Shown piece after piece: positions 1 through 12,400 of a stretch of DNA of 64,000 bases. The number at the start of each line of letters is the position of its first letter. Position 1 is the stretch's first letter. The position numbers were made by a program, and so were the translations under genes. This stretch comes from Liolophura sinensis (taxonomy: Eukaryota > Mollusca > Polyplacophora > Chitonida > Chitonidae): NCBI RefSeq assembly GCF_032854445.1, contig NC_088302.1, forward strand, positions 19,587,338 to 19,651,337, read 5' to 3'. The notes beneath the pieces are model-generated. The model worked only from the letters and a program-made list of their open reading frames with translations, ran no database searches and was not told the origin of the DNA.

Positions 1-84
1 CCAATAGCATAGTCAAATCCTTTCTACGGAGTGTCAATAGTACCACAGTAGCCATTTACTCACATTCCAGTCATACCCTCTAGG

Positions 85-443
85 TTTACCATCTTTCCAT
101 GTAATTTGGTTCAATGTGAAAGTGATGTACTGCATTCCCAGGTCATTTAAATTGAAAAAAATTTTCCCCAATCCAATAATACTAGTCAGAAAGAATGCGC
201 ATTATTGCATTTCTGAGTAATTTGGATTGAAGAGATCATGACTTATGGCATTACAGGGACACCTGGATCAGTATTAAAGAGCACGACTTACTGCATTGCC
301 AAGTGTTACGGATCAATGCGTATATAATTTTACTACATGCCAAGGTCATTTGGGTCAAGAAGGAAATGACAGACTGCATTCCTAGAAAATTGCTGCATTC
401 CAGTGTCATTTGGATCAGTGAGAAGAAGACTTACTGCATTCTC
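85..443 (-). repeat. 42-bp degenerate tandem repeat starting at a FKBP8 splice donor
   Basis: Read on the FKBP8 strand, about eight degenerate units of roughly 42 bp begin with GAATGCAGTAAGTC-like sequence and end near TTGATCCAAATGACCTG. The first unit is the real exon 3' end plus donor (GCA|GTAAGT at 435/434). A later unit near 300-281 carries an intact copy of AATGCAGTAAGTC; other units have decayed donors. This fills the visible part of the last FKBP8 intron. Confidence 0.7.
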
Positions 444-3400
444 AGGTTCCTTCTTGTCCTCCACAGGTGCCTTGGATGAGCCAAACATTTTCTTGTACAT
501 CTCTTTTTCAGATTCTGTCTCTTTCTTCAGTTTTTTCGTCTGTTTAAACAACTCCTGCTGCACTATCTGAGAATAACCAGGAAATTAAATGACATGCTTA
601 ACATATTAATATATCAATGTGTTCATAACATAAAATAAAAGACTCGTCTCTAAAAAAAAGGGAAATACATGTCGATGTATTATGATTTTCATAATGCATA
701 AAAGGTACATTTCACACAGTGAAATATAATTGCTGATTTTACTTTTTCTCATCACATTTACCTCACTCCTTATTTCATATTATTCCAACAAAAGTGTCAA
801 TATAAATAATAAAAAATATATAATATTGCACACTTAATGCCACAAACAATATTCTCAAGATATGAATAGCTTAATTCTCACTTCTTGCACAAACAACATA
901 TATTCTGGTCAAATGTCACTATCCAGGTATGCAATATCATCTAAATGTATTTCTGCAGATTTACATCGTGGAATGTGAAATAATTTTGTTTCATGACTAA
1001 GATGCACATTTTGCCTGCGTCGGAGAGTTCTGTTGATCTTGGAAATTTTTTTGTGGAAGGTTGGATGATTTTAAATTTTAGCACAAATGTAATATTTTAT
1101 AAACCTGTTTTGCCTCTAAAAATGTACTTTTTTGATCGAATTTTCAGGGCGTTCAGACTAACCTCTTTTATACTTTAAATCTTGCCAAAGAAACTCAACA
1201 TATTCATGACACCTTGTTTAAAAGAACTATTTTGTCACACATTGCAGTTCTTTATGAAAATATATGTACTGTGTCAAAGCTTGTACATGACAAGAAGAGA
1301 GTGTGACATACACAATCTCACTGCTCCATTTGAAAAACTCTGAGGGATTGTAACTTGTTATTTTCAGTTGGCAGGTTATATTCCCACACCCAGGAGTCTG
1401 ATCAACTCAGTCTGATTTTAAATTAGATGTACTTATCTCCATATATGCCAAATTGCCAAATTTGGAATTCCTACACAAAACAGTATGATTTCTATTGTCT
1501 CAATCTGTTGCCAAGGACACCAGAAATTTGAAGGAGACAGCTCCAGTTTAAACTATAAATTAGTTCACCTCAATATCAACCTATATATACTACATACGAA
1601 AGCATTATTTCAAGTAACATATATCACCAAAAATTTAGCATCTTTCAAGTGAGGTGTTTTGCTTGATTTTTATGTTTTCATGACTTTGCTGTCAGGAAAA
1701 GTTAAGGTTTGTCATCAAAACTATCATTTTAAGGCCATTTTTATATACCAAACATTAGGCGAAATACAGTACTTTAATTTCTACTGCGTTCACATTGTTG
1801 AAACTTTCCAATTCTAGATGGCAGTCAATGAAACCATGCTGTCATTTGACCAAAACAGCCGCAGTTTATGCTGAGTTTATACAGAATAAACAGGAAATCA
1901 TTATGTAAAACATTTCACCTTGCATTGTAAATTACTTACACTCAAACGGACAGACAGACCAAGATACTGTTTGGTATAATATGTCGAGGGGCCTCCGTGG
2001 CTCAGTCGGTTAGGGCGCTAGCGCAGCGTAATGACCCAGGAGCCTCTCACCAATGTGGTCACCGTGAGTTCAAGTCCAGCTCATGCTGGCTTCCTCTCTG
2101 GCCGTAAGTGGGAAGGTCTGCCTTTAACCTGCGGATGGTTGTGGGTTTCCCCCGGGCTGTGCCCACCATAATGCTGGTCGCCATCATATAAGTGAAATAT
2201 CCTTGAGTACGGCGTAAAACACCAATCAAATAAATAAATAAATAAATATGTTAATGGGATAAGAATGTTCCGTTACAACTTGTGAACGGATGAGTGCTTG
2301 GGGCTTAACATCCCATCGTACTTCAGCCATTTGATGAGGAGCCATTAGGTGTCTACATACACTGTGCCTTCTTGTGGTAGGGCTAGTCAATGTTGCCAAA
2401 GTGCTGCCGCCACTGAAGTATCATCCTGATAACACCAAACATGACGCCTCACCCAGTCACATTATACGAACACTTGATCAACCAGTCCTGTTTCCTTGCT
2501 CTAACCTCTCAGCGCTGAGTGTCCGATCCAAGTGTTCCCCACAACTTGATGTGTAGAAAATCTAACTTCACACCTTGTCAATCAATGTGTTGTGTTACTT
2601 TTTTGTGTTGTTTTATTTGTCAATAAAATGTTGCATATAACTATACATGTACATGTATGTTGCTTTCTGAATTACCTTTACATGTAAGTTACAATGTAGA
2701 CATAGAACTGTTAACCAGTTCACCAGCTCCATGAAATCAGTAACAATGTAGCTTGGTTCACTGCATTATCTCTAGCTTTACCTTAGATTCTGGATCCAGT
2801 TGCACTGCTCTCTTCAACACAGTTATAGCAAGCTCTGTATTGCCTTTCGAAGCGAGAGCCTGAAACAAGATTGACTGATTGATGTTGAATGCTGCATTCA
2901 AGATTAATTCACTTAGTTTGACAACAGTCGGTTTCATGGGTAGAAGAAATTGCCAGGAGTAAACCCCCAGCCTTTGGCAAGTAAGAAACTAACATTCTCA
3001 TGCCTGAAGCACACATTTTACAGAAAGCAGAACAATGTTTGCCACAATGAGGAAGGCCTTCCACCTACATGACATTCACAATGTGTGTGTCACATGAAAT
3101 AAGAATTACAAGTAGTTTATTTATTTATTTATTTATGTGATTGGTGTTTCACATTTGACTATTTCACTTATACGACACGGCCAGCAAGAAAGAAAATCAG
3201 GAAGAGCCCGGTGAGAAACTCAAGACCATCCACAGGTTAAGTACATGTCATTCACAAGAAGATCATGTCATTATTTCTTTCCTTGTTATTGAATTTGGCA
3301 ATAAATGGACGGATGATGCCTTATACATCAGTGGTACTTCACCAGGGCGCAATGCTGGATACACCAGAGAGGATGCTAACCCAATCAAAATATACCAAAA

Positions 3401-6400
3401 CCAGAAAACCTTTGCCTGTGTGTTCAGCACTTAGCCAGAAAGTACCATGACCATAAATTTCGTCCATTTGTCCTGATTCTGAGAGTTTTTATGAGTTTAG
3501 AAAGGTGTTTTGAGGTTTGCTTGGAACATGGTATGATATTCTACTGAAAAATTGTTTCAGCACCAGAAACAATATTCTGTGACATTTATTTGCCTCTAAA
3601 AATGCACTTTTGTGGGCGAAATTTTAGGCCATTTAGGACAATACCAGGCTCCTTATTATTGGTCTCTTGCTTATGAAACCCTGATCTGCCAGCCAGGTTT
3701 GCGTAGCTTTGTTTTTGACTACAGAATGTCACGACGCTAGTATACAAGCAATGAGTCACATTTTTTGAAGTTTGACTGAAAAAGATCACAAAAGTACTGT
3801 GGCAGAATATTATCAAATGAAATGATTTTATTGATTAGTAACAACATATGATATAATCCTACCTTTCCTTTCCGGAACAAGGCTTTGATATTCTGGGGTT
3901 GAACCTTCAGTACTTCATCACAAGATTTTATAGCTGCGGCATAGGCTTCAACCTGAAAAATATTTGAATATAAAACTACAACCAAAACATTTTTGGTCTG
4001 AAATATTAATCATTAAACCTCAATCATGCTAACTTATCATTCCACTATTTTGTGCTTTATTTAACATTAGCCATGCTACATAAAGATTAAAACAGTCACT
4101 GTTTTAATTTGTGTTGCAATTATCAATATTTTTTCAATATTTGAGCTGCGTTTATCATAACAGTATTAGTCACCTTCATTAGTGCTGTACAGACCTTTCT
4201 GTGCTATAGTGACCTTTATTTTGTGCTGCACTGACCTCTATTTGTAATGTACTGACCTTTATTTTGTGCTGCACTCACTTTTACTTGTGTTGTACTGACC
4301 TCTACTTGTGCCGTACTGACCTTTATTTTGTGTTGCACTGACCTCTGTAATTTACTGACATTTATTTTGTGCTGCATTCACCTTTGTGTTGTGCTGCACT
4401 CACCTTTGTGTTGTGCTGACCTCTATTTGTGCTGTACTTACCTTTATTTGTGCTCAACTGACCTTTATTTGTGCTCAACTGACCTTTGTGCTGTACTGAC
4501 CTTTAATTGTGCTGCAGCTATGTTGTTGTAGCACTTCACCCGGGTGTCCACAAGCTGCTGAAGCAGACTGACATCCTCCTCAGAGTGACTTAAATTATCA
4601 TCGTTCAAAATCTTCAGAGCTCTGCAACAGGAAGGTTCACGTAAACAGTATCAGTAGTTTTCGAACTGGTTTGCACACAGATCTTTTTTTTATTGATAGC
4701 TTCACCGTCAAGTTAAATTTTGAAAGTATGGCCAAGTTCAAACCATACATGTACCATAATCATGGCACAACTGTACAGTATTATATGCTGCGCCATAATC
4801 ATGGCACAAGAGCACTATGTCACATGCTGCACCATAATCATGGCACAAGAGCACTATATCATATGCTGCACCATGGTCATTGCACAGCTGCACTATACCA
4901 TATGCTGCACAATGACCATGGCACAGCTGCACTATAGCATATGCTGCACCATAATAATGACACAATTGCACTATATCATATGCTGCACCATAACCATGGC
5001 AAATGAGCACTATATCATATGCTGCACCATAATCATGTCACAAGAGCACTAAGTCATATACTGCACCATGATCATGGCACAAGAGCACTATATCATACGC
5101 TGCACCATAATCATGGCACAACTGTACAATATTAAATGCTGTACCATGATCATGGCACAAGAGCACTATATCATACGCTGCACCATAATCATGGAACAAG
5201 AGCACCATATCATATTCTGCACCATAATAATGACTCAACTGCACTATATCATATGCTGTACCATAATCAGGCAAATGAGCATTTTATCATATGCTGCACA
5301 ATGACCATGGCACAGCTGCACTATATCATATGCTGCACCATAATAATGATACAATTGCACTATATCATATGCTGCACCATAACCATGGCAAATGAGCACT
5401 ACATCATATGCTGCACCATAATCATGTCACAAGAGCACTAAGTCATATACTGCACCATGATCATGGCACAAGAGCACTATATCATACACTGCACCATAAT
5501 CATGGCACAACTGTACAATATTATATGCTGTACCATGATCATGGCACAAGAGCACTATATCATATGCTGCACAATAATCATGGCACAATTGCACTATATC
5601 ACATGCTGCACCATAATACTGACACAACTGCACTATATCATATGCTGCACCATAACCATGGCAAATGAGCACTATATCATATTCTGCACCATAATCATGT
5701 CACAAGAGCACTAAACCATATACTGCACCATAACCATGGCATAACTGCACTATATCACATGCTGTACCATAACCATGGCACAACTGCACTAAATCATATA
5801 GTACACAATACGTTATCATATACTACACAATACGTTATCATATGCTGCACAATAATCATGGCAGAACGTTATCATATGCTGCACTATATCACAAATGCAA
5901 TGCATACATATCTCTCTGTTCGTTTGTAAAGTAACATTTTCATATCTTTGCCTTCTAAAGCAACCTTTCCATTAATCTACATCCATATACGATAATTTTC
6001 TGGGTATTGTATAAATGGGATTTGTCATTATAAGGCAGCAAATATGTATTTAATCCATATATGTATTTGATGGGTATTTTGTACCGTATTCAAGAATATT
6101 TCACTTATTCAACAGCGGCCAGCATTAGGGTGGGAGGAAATCGGAGGGAGCTTGGGGGAAAATACTCAACCATCTGCAGGATGCTGGAAGACCTTCAGAG
6201 GTATGACCATAGTTGAAGCCTCATAAGCTGGGACTTTAACTCATAGTGGCCGCATTGGTGAGAGGCTCTTGAGTCCTTGTTGTGCACTAGCAGGCTAACC
6301 ACTCTTTTCAGAGTTTAGATACAAACTGAGGATGGCAGAAACCCACACCCATCTGCACCTACTGGCACACCTTCACACGACAACCAGAAAGCAAGCCAGC

Positions 6401-9400
6401 ATGAGCTGGACAGTCGTTTCACTGGTGAGAGTCTCTTGAGTCCTTGTTGTGCACTAGCAGGCTAACCACTCTTTTCAGAGTTTAGATACAAACTGAGGAT
6501 GGCAGAAACCCACACCCATCTGCACCTACTGGCACACCTTCACACGACAACCAGAAAGCAAGCCAGCATGAGCTGGACATTCGTTTCACTGGTGAGAGGC
6601 TCTTGAGTCCTTGTTGTGCACTAGCAGGCTAACCACTCTTTTCAGAGTTTAGATACAAACTGAGGATGGCAGAAACCCACACCCATCTGCACCTACTGGC
6701 ACACCTTCACACGACAACCAGAAAGCAAGCCAGCATGAGCTGGACATTCGTTTCACTGGTGAGAGGCTCTTGAGTCCTTGTTGTGCACTAGCAGGCTAAC
6801 CACTCTTTTCAGAGTTTAGATACAAACTGAGGATGGCAGAAACCCACACCCATCTGCACCTACTGGCACACCTTCACACAACAACCAGAAAGCAAGCCAG
6901 CATGAGCTGGACAGTCGTTTCACTGGTGAGAGGCTCTTGAGTCCTTGTTGTGCGCTAGCAGGCTAACCACTCTTTTCAGAGTTTAGATACAAACTGAGGA
7001 TGGCAGAAACCCACACCCATCTGCACCTACTGGCACACCTTCACACGACAACCAGAAAGCAAGCCAGCATGAGCTGGACATTCGTTTCATTGGTGAGAGA
7101 CTCATCAGCCGTTGTGTGGCGTTTGCACCCAGACAGCAAATATTCCTAGCACCCAGACAGCAAATATTCCCCCAAAATAGCTGTTCTATTTATTTCTGTA
7201 GCATTAGCTTAAATACAGAATGTATTCAATTGTTATGTTTCCCACATTCTTTAATGTAAGTTAACCTTCATGGCCCTATAAGCACTGTTGCCTGCTATTT
7301 TCACCCAAGCCCTGGGAAAAGAGGAGGCAGGGGAGTCTTGAAAATTCTCTGCCTTAGATTGGGATTGAAGTGACACCTACAGTATACAATAATTCACAGT
7401 ACACAGTAAAAACTCGTCCGTCACTCACTTGGAATAGGAGTTAATCGCCCCAGTGTAGTCACTACGCCCAAATAAATAGTTCCCTCGCTCTCTCTTCTCA
7501 TCTCTGGGATAAAATAAAGAGAAGAACAGACAAGACATTTGAAAAGGTTTTAGTATTCAAAACCTTATTAAATGTAAGTTCAATACCTATGGTAAATTAC
7601 CTAAAATTTTGCTTCAAAAATTGCATTTCTAGAGGCACAACATGTCATGTAATATTACATTTGGTGCTGTAACTTACATTTTTTCAATGGCATATCATCC
7701 CACCTTCCAAACACATCCTAAAACACCTCTGTAAGATCAATATAAGATCAAGCTATGTGGCCAAAAATTAAATAAAAGTGGATTTTTTAAATAGAGGGAG
7801 GAAATGTATGGGAAGGTGAATACAAATCACACCCTTTAATGAATGGCCACTGACACCGACATAGACATCACACCTTTCACACTTAGCTCAAACACATACA
7901 CTAATATGCACAAAAGCATGTACTTGATTTGATAACAGGCAAATGTAAAAGCTAAACAAAAGATGTGTTAAGGCACAACGTGCCTTTAGGTACTGGATTC
8001 CACATGATAAAAAAATGAGACATGTTCACATTGAGAACATTTTGGGTCTCAATTAATATGACTACATCAGCTTACCCAAACTTGATTCTGTTCTCTACTG
8101 ACAACTTTGTGAGGTCCACAGGCTCATCTTTCTTCAGCAGTTCTAGTGTGTAGGTGATCTTAGAGTTAGCTGGTATGGAAGGGGGTCTGAAACATAATCA
8201 AATTGTGAAACAGTGAAAACCCAGCATAAACAGACAATAATAATGTCTTGAATGTTAAAACAGAATTAGGCAAATTGAACAAGGCAGCTCTTAAGTTTCT
8301 CCTTCTTTTGCAAATATCAGTTAGTTATTGGTCAACCTTTTTTAACACCTGGGCAACTAATATTTTGAAACATTCTGAGAGAAATGTGGGGTGTAGAGAA
8401 ATAATTTGCTCAGTTTTATGAAGCTTGCATCTTTCATGACACAAACAAATCATGTTTAGCATAATTTTCATAATAATTGCATACATTACTTCCACTGAAA
8501 AAAGTGCTTTAGTGGTTAAAAAGGTTGAAGATTTGCAATAAATTGTCTTCAGAACAAGGAAGGGTTTCATGATTAATAAAAAATCCTTTGAATAATAAAT
8601 TCACACATACATCACTGTGGATTCACACAAATCCACATAAAATTTCCTTCTGTACCCACATGTACATATACTGCACACTGAACTTCCCCATTATTGATTT
8701 CAATTTGCTCTGAAGTCAAGTTCGCAGTGATTATGAAGAGACAAGTGTGTAGGTTGTTGGATTACCTCCCCTGATTTCCATAGGCATATCTGTTATCAGT
8801 GGTCAGCTGGCAGACTTCTCCCACATCCATCAGAGCAGTGCACAAGTCCCAGGCTGACAACATCAACATCAACATCAACAATTTACAAAACTGACAAACC
8901 AAAAAGACTGTACTGATGTCTAACATGTTTGGTGAAATATGGCTCTATAGCACGACAGAGGCTGACAATAAAACTACATGTATAATGATTGCTATAGGTT
9001 TAAACATTCAGTCATGGGTGTGGTTGGGGGAGCGGGGAAGGGGGGATCACTCGCAGACTCATTTTATTTACCCTAAATGACCATAACTTTTGTCCATGAC
9101 TAACTTGCTCAGTTTTCCTTATTTTGAGAGTTAAATTGATCTTAAAAAGGTGTTTTGAGGTTTGGAACATGGGATGATATTCAACTAGAAAAATTGTAAC
9201 TTTCAGCACCAAATATGATATTTACCTAAATGTAGCTCTCACTCGTTGGTCATAAGTCAGGGGGTCTGTCAGTAGATTTACTCCACCCATAAATATGATT
9301 TATTTATTTGATTGGTGTTTTACGCCATACTCAAAAGTATTTCACTTATACGACAGCGGCCAGCATTATGGTGGGAGGAAACTGGGCAGAACCTGGGGGA

Positions 9401-12400
9401 AACCCACAACCATCCACAGGTTGTTGGCAGACCTTCCCACGCCCATAAATATGATTACTACTGAAAAGTATATTTATTTCTTATATGATTGATGGTCTAA
9501 TCCCTTACTGAAGAATTTTTCACTTCTACACTTATACTGCCAGACAGTTTCTTTTTATAAGTGGAGAAAACCACTGACTTTCGGCAGTTTACTGACAAAC
9601 TTTCTCCCATGTGATATATGTTACATTGGTGGAATAGTCTGCTGCCTACTTCATGTGTGGGACCACACAAGTGAGGACTATTCATCTCTTCTTGTCACCA
9701 ATGCCCTAAGAACAACAGATTCAAGGAAATCTTGTAAATTCCCTGCCCGTGAATGGGACTGAATGCATTTCTCAGGTGACCCATTGACTAAAAGTAAAGC
9801 AACTTATTCATGTAGCCATGACCTGCTCCCATGCTCTGGTAAATGTGTAAAATGAATCAATGAATAAATAAAGAAAATAAATGTATTAACCTTCAGGTAA
9901 TTAACACATACAAACAAAAGAAACTAGTATCTGCATATCCGAAATACCCCCTTCCAATCCCCAACATTTCCAAAAATAAAAGAAAAGAAAACTAAGAAAA
10001 CCTTATAGGGAATGATAGGACATCGTGTTGCCTAGGTTGGCTTCATATAAATTGTTTCATGAACCCTCCATGGTGTGCAACAATTCCACTACTGATACCT
10101 CCAGTTTGAATGGAACAATACAGTGTACAAGAAAACCCATTACTGCACTAAGTACCTGAATGTAAGTATTTATGAAAATAACTGCCCAACTGTAAATAAA
10201 TTTAACATTGCACTGTTTAGATTTTGGGGAATGGGGAAGATTTATTTATTTGATTGGTGTTTTATGCCGCACTCAAGAATATTTCACTTATAAGATGGCG
10301 GCCAGCATTATGGTGGATGGAAACTGGGCAGAGCCCGGGGGAAACCCACAACCATCTGCAGGTTGCCGGAAGACCTTCCCACGTACGGCTGAAGAGGAAG
10401 CCAGCATGAGTTGGACTTGAACTCACAGCGAAAGCATTGGTGAGAGACTCCTGGGTCATTACGCTGCGCTAGCACGCTAACCAACTTAGCCACAGAGGCC
10501 TCTGCATGGGGAAGATGTATGCTAAGTTTCTTAGACATAGATCCAGTACTTTAGGAAGAGTTGCATGGAAAGAATCTGAATACATGGAAAGGACTGTTAT
10601 GTAAAGTCCTAAATAATTACCCATGCACAAGTTATGACCAAAGGCAAAATGTACAGTAAGTTCAATTGAAATTGGCACACTGGTTTGGGAGGAGATGGAT
10701 GAATAGAATTGCATCTACACAGACAGGCGGGGTGATTCCAGTATACTTCCCTTCACTTCGTTGAAGGGGGTATAATAAGTAAGTAATCAGTACATAAACC
10801 ACCACAATGGACCAATGCTTTCATATCGATTGCATAAACTACCACAATGGATCAATGTTTTCTAACTGATTACACAAACCACCACAATGGACCAATGCTT
10901 TCATACTGATTATATAAACCACCACAATGGACCACTGCTTTCATATTGATTACATAAACCACCACAATGGACCAATGCTTCCATACTGATTACATAAACC
11001 ACCACAATGGACCAATGTTTTCATATTGATTACATAAACCACCACAATGGACCAATGCTTTCATATTGATTACATAAATCACCACAATGGACCAATGCTT
11101 TCATACTGATTACACAAACCACCACAATGGACCAATGCTTTCATACTGATTACACAAACCACCACAATGGACCAATGCTTTCATACTGATTACATAAACC
11201 ACCACAATGGACCAATGCTCTCATACTGATTACATAAACCACCACAATGGACCAATGCTTTCATATTGATTACATAAACCACCACAATGGACCAATGCTT
11301 TCATACTGATTACATAAACCATCACAATGGACCAATGCTTTCATATTGATTACATAAACCATCACAATGGACCAATGCTTTCATATTGATTACATAAACC
11401 ACCACAATGGACCAATGCTTTCATAGTGATTACATAAACCACCACAATGGACCAATGCTTTCATATTGATTACACAAACCACCACAATGGACCAATGCTT
11501 TCATACTGATTACATAAACCACCACTGATTACATAAACTACCACAATGGACCAATGCTTTCATATTGATTACATAAACCATCACAATGGACCAATGCTTT
11601 CATATTGATTACATAAACCACCACAATGGACCAATGCTTTCATACTGATTACATAAACCACCACAATGGACCAATGCTTTCATATTGATTACACAAACCA
11701 CCACAATGGACCAATGCTTTCATACTGATTACATAAACCACCACAATGGACCAATGCTCTCACACTGATTACACAAACTACCACAATGGACCACTGCTCT
11801 CACACTGATTACATAAACCATCACAATGGACCAATGCTTTCATACTGATTATATAAACCACCACAATGGACCAATGCTTTCATATTGATTACATAAACCA
11901 CCACAATGGACCAATGCTTTCATATTGATTACATAAACCACCACAATGGACCAATGCTTTCATACTGATTACATAAACCACCACAACGGACCAATGTTTT
12001 CATACTGATTACACAAACCACCACAATGGACCAATGCTTTCATACTGATTACATAAACCATCACAATGGACCAATGCTTTCATACTGATTATATAAACCA
12101 CCAAAATGGACCAATGCTTTCATACTGATTACACAAACCGCCACAATGGACCAATGCTTTCACTCTGATTACATAAACCACCACAATGGACCAATGCTTT
12201 CATACTGATTACACAAACCACCACAATGGACCAATGCTTTCATACTGATTATATAAACCACCACAATGGACCAATGCTCTCATACTGATTACACAAACCA
12301 CCACAATGGACCAATGCTCTCATACTAATTACACAAACCACCACAATGGACCAATGCTCTCACACTGATTACATAAACCACCACAATGGACCAATGCTTT

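Noticed and set aside
1987-2080. tRNA gene
   Set aside because: Box A and B are present, but it continues into a conserved SINE body and (AAAT)n tail that recurs many times; no acceptor-stem closure.
4671-5714. Several 78-110 codon frames on both strands
   Set aside because: Products of the 39-bp tandem array (13 codons per unit), not genes.
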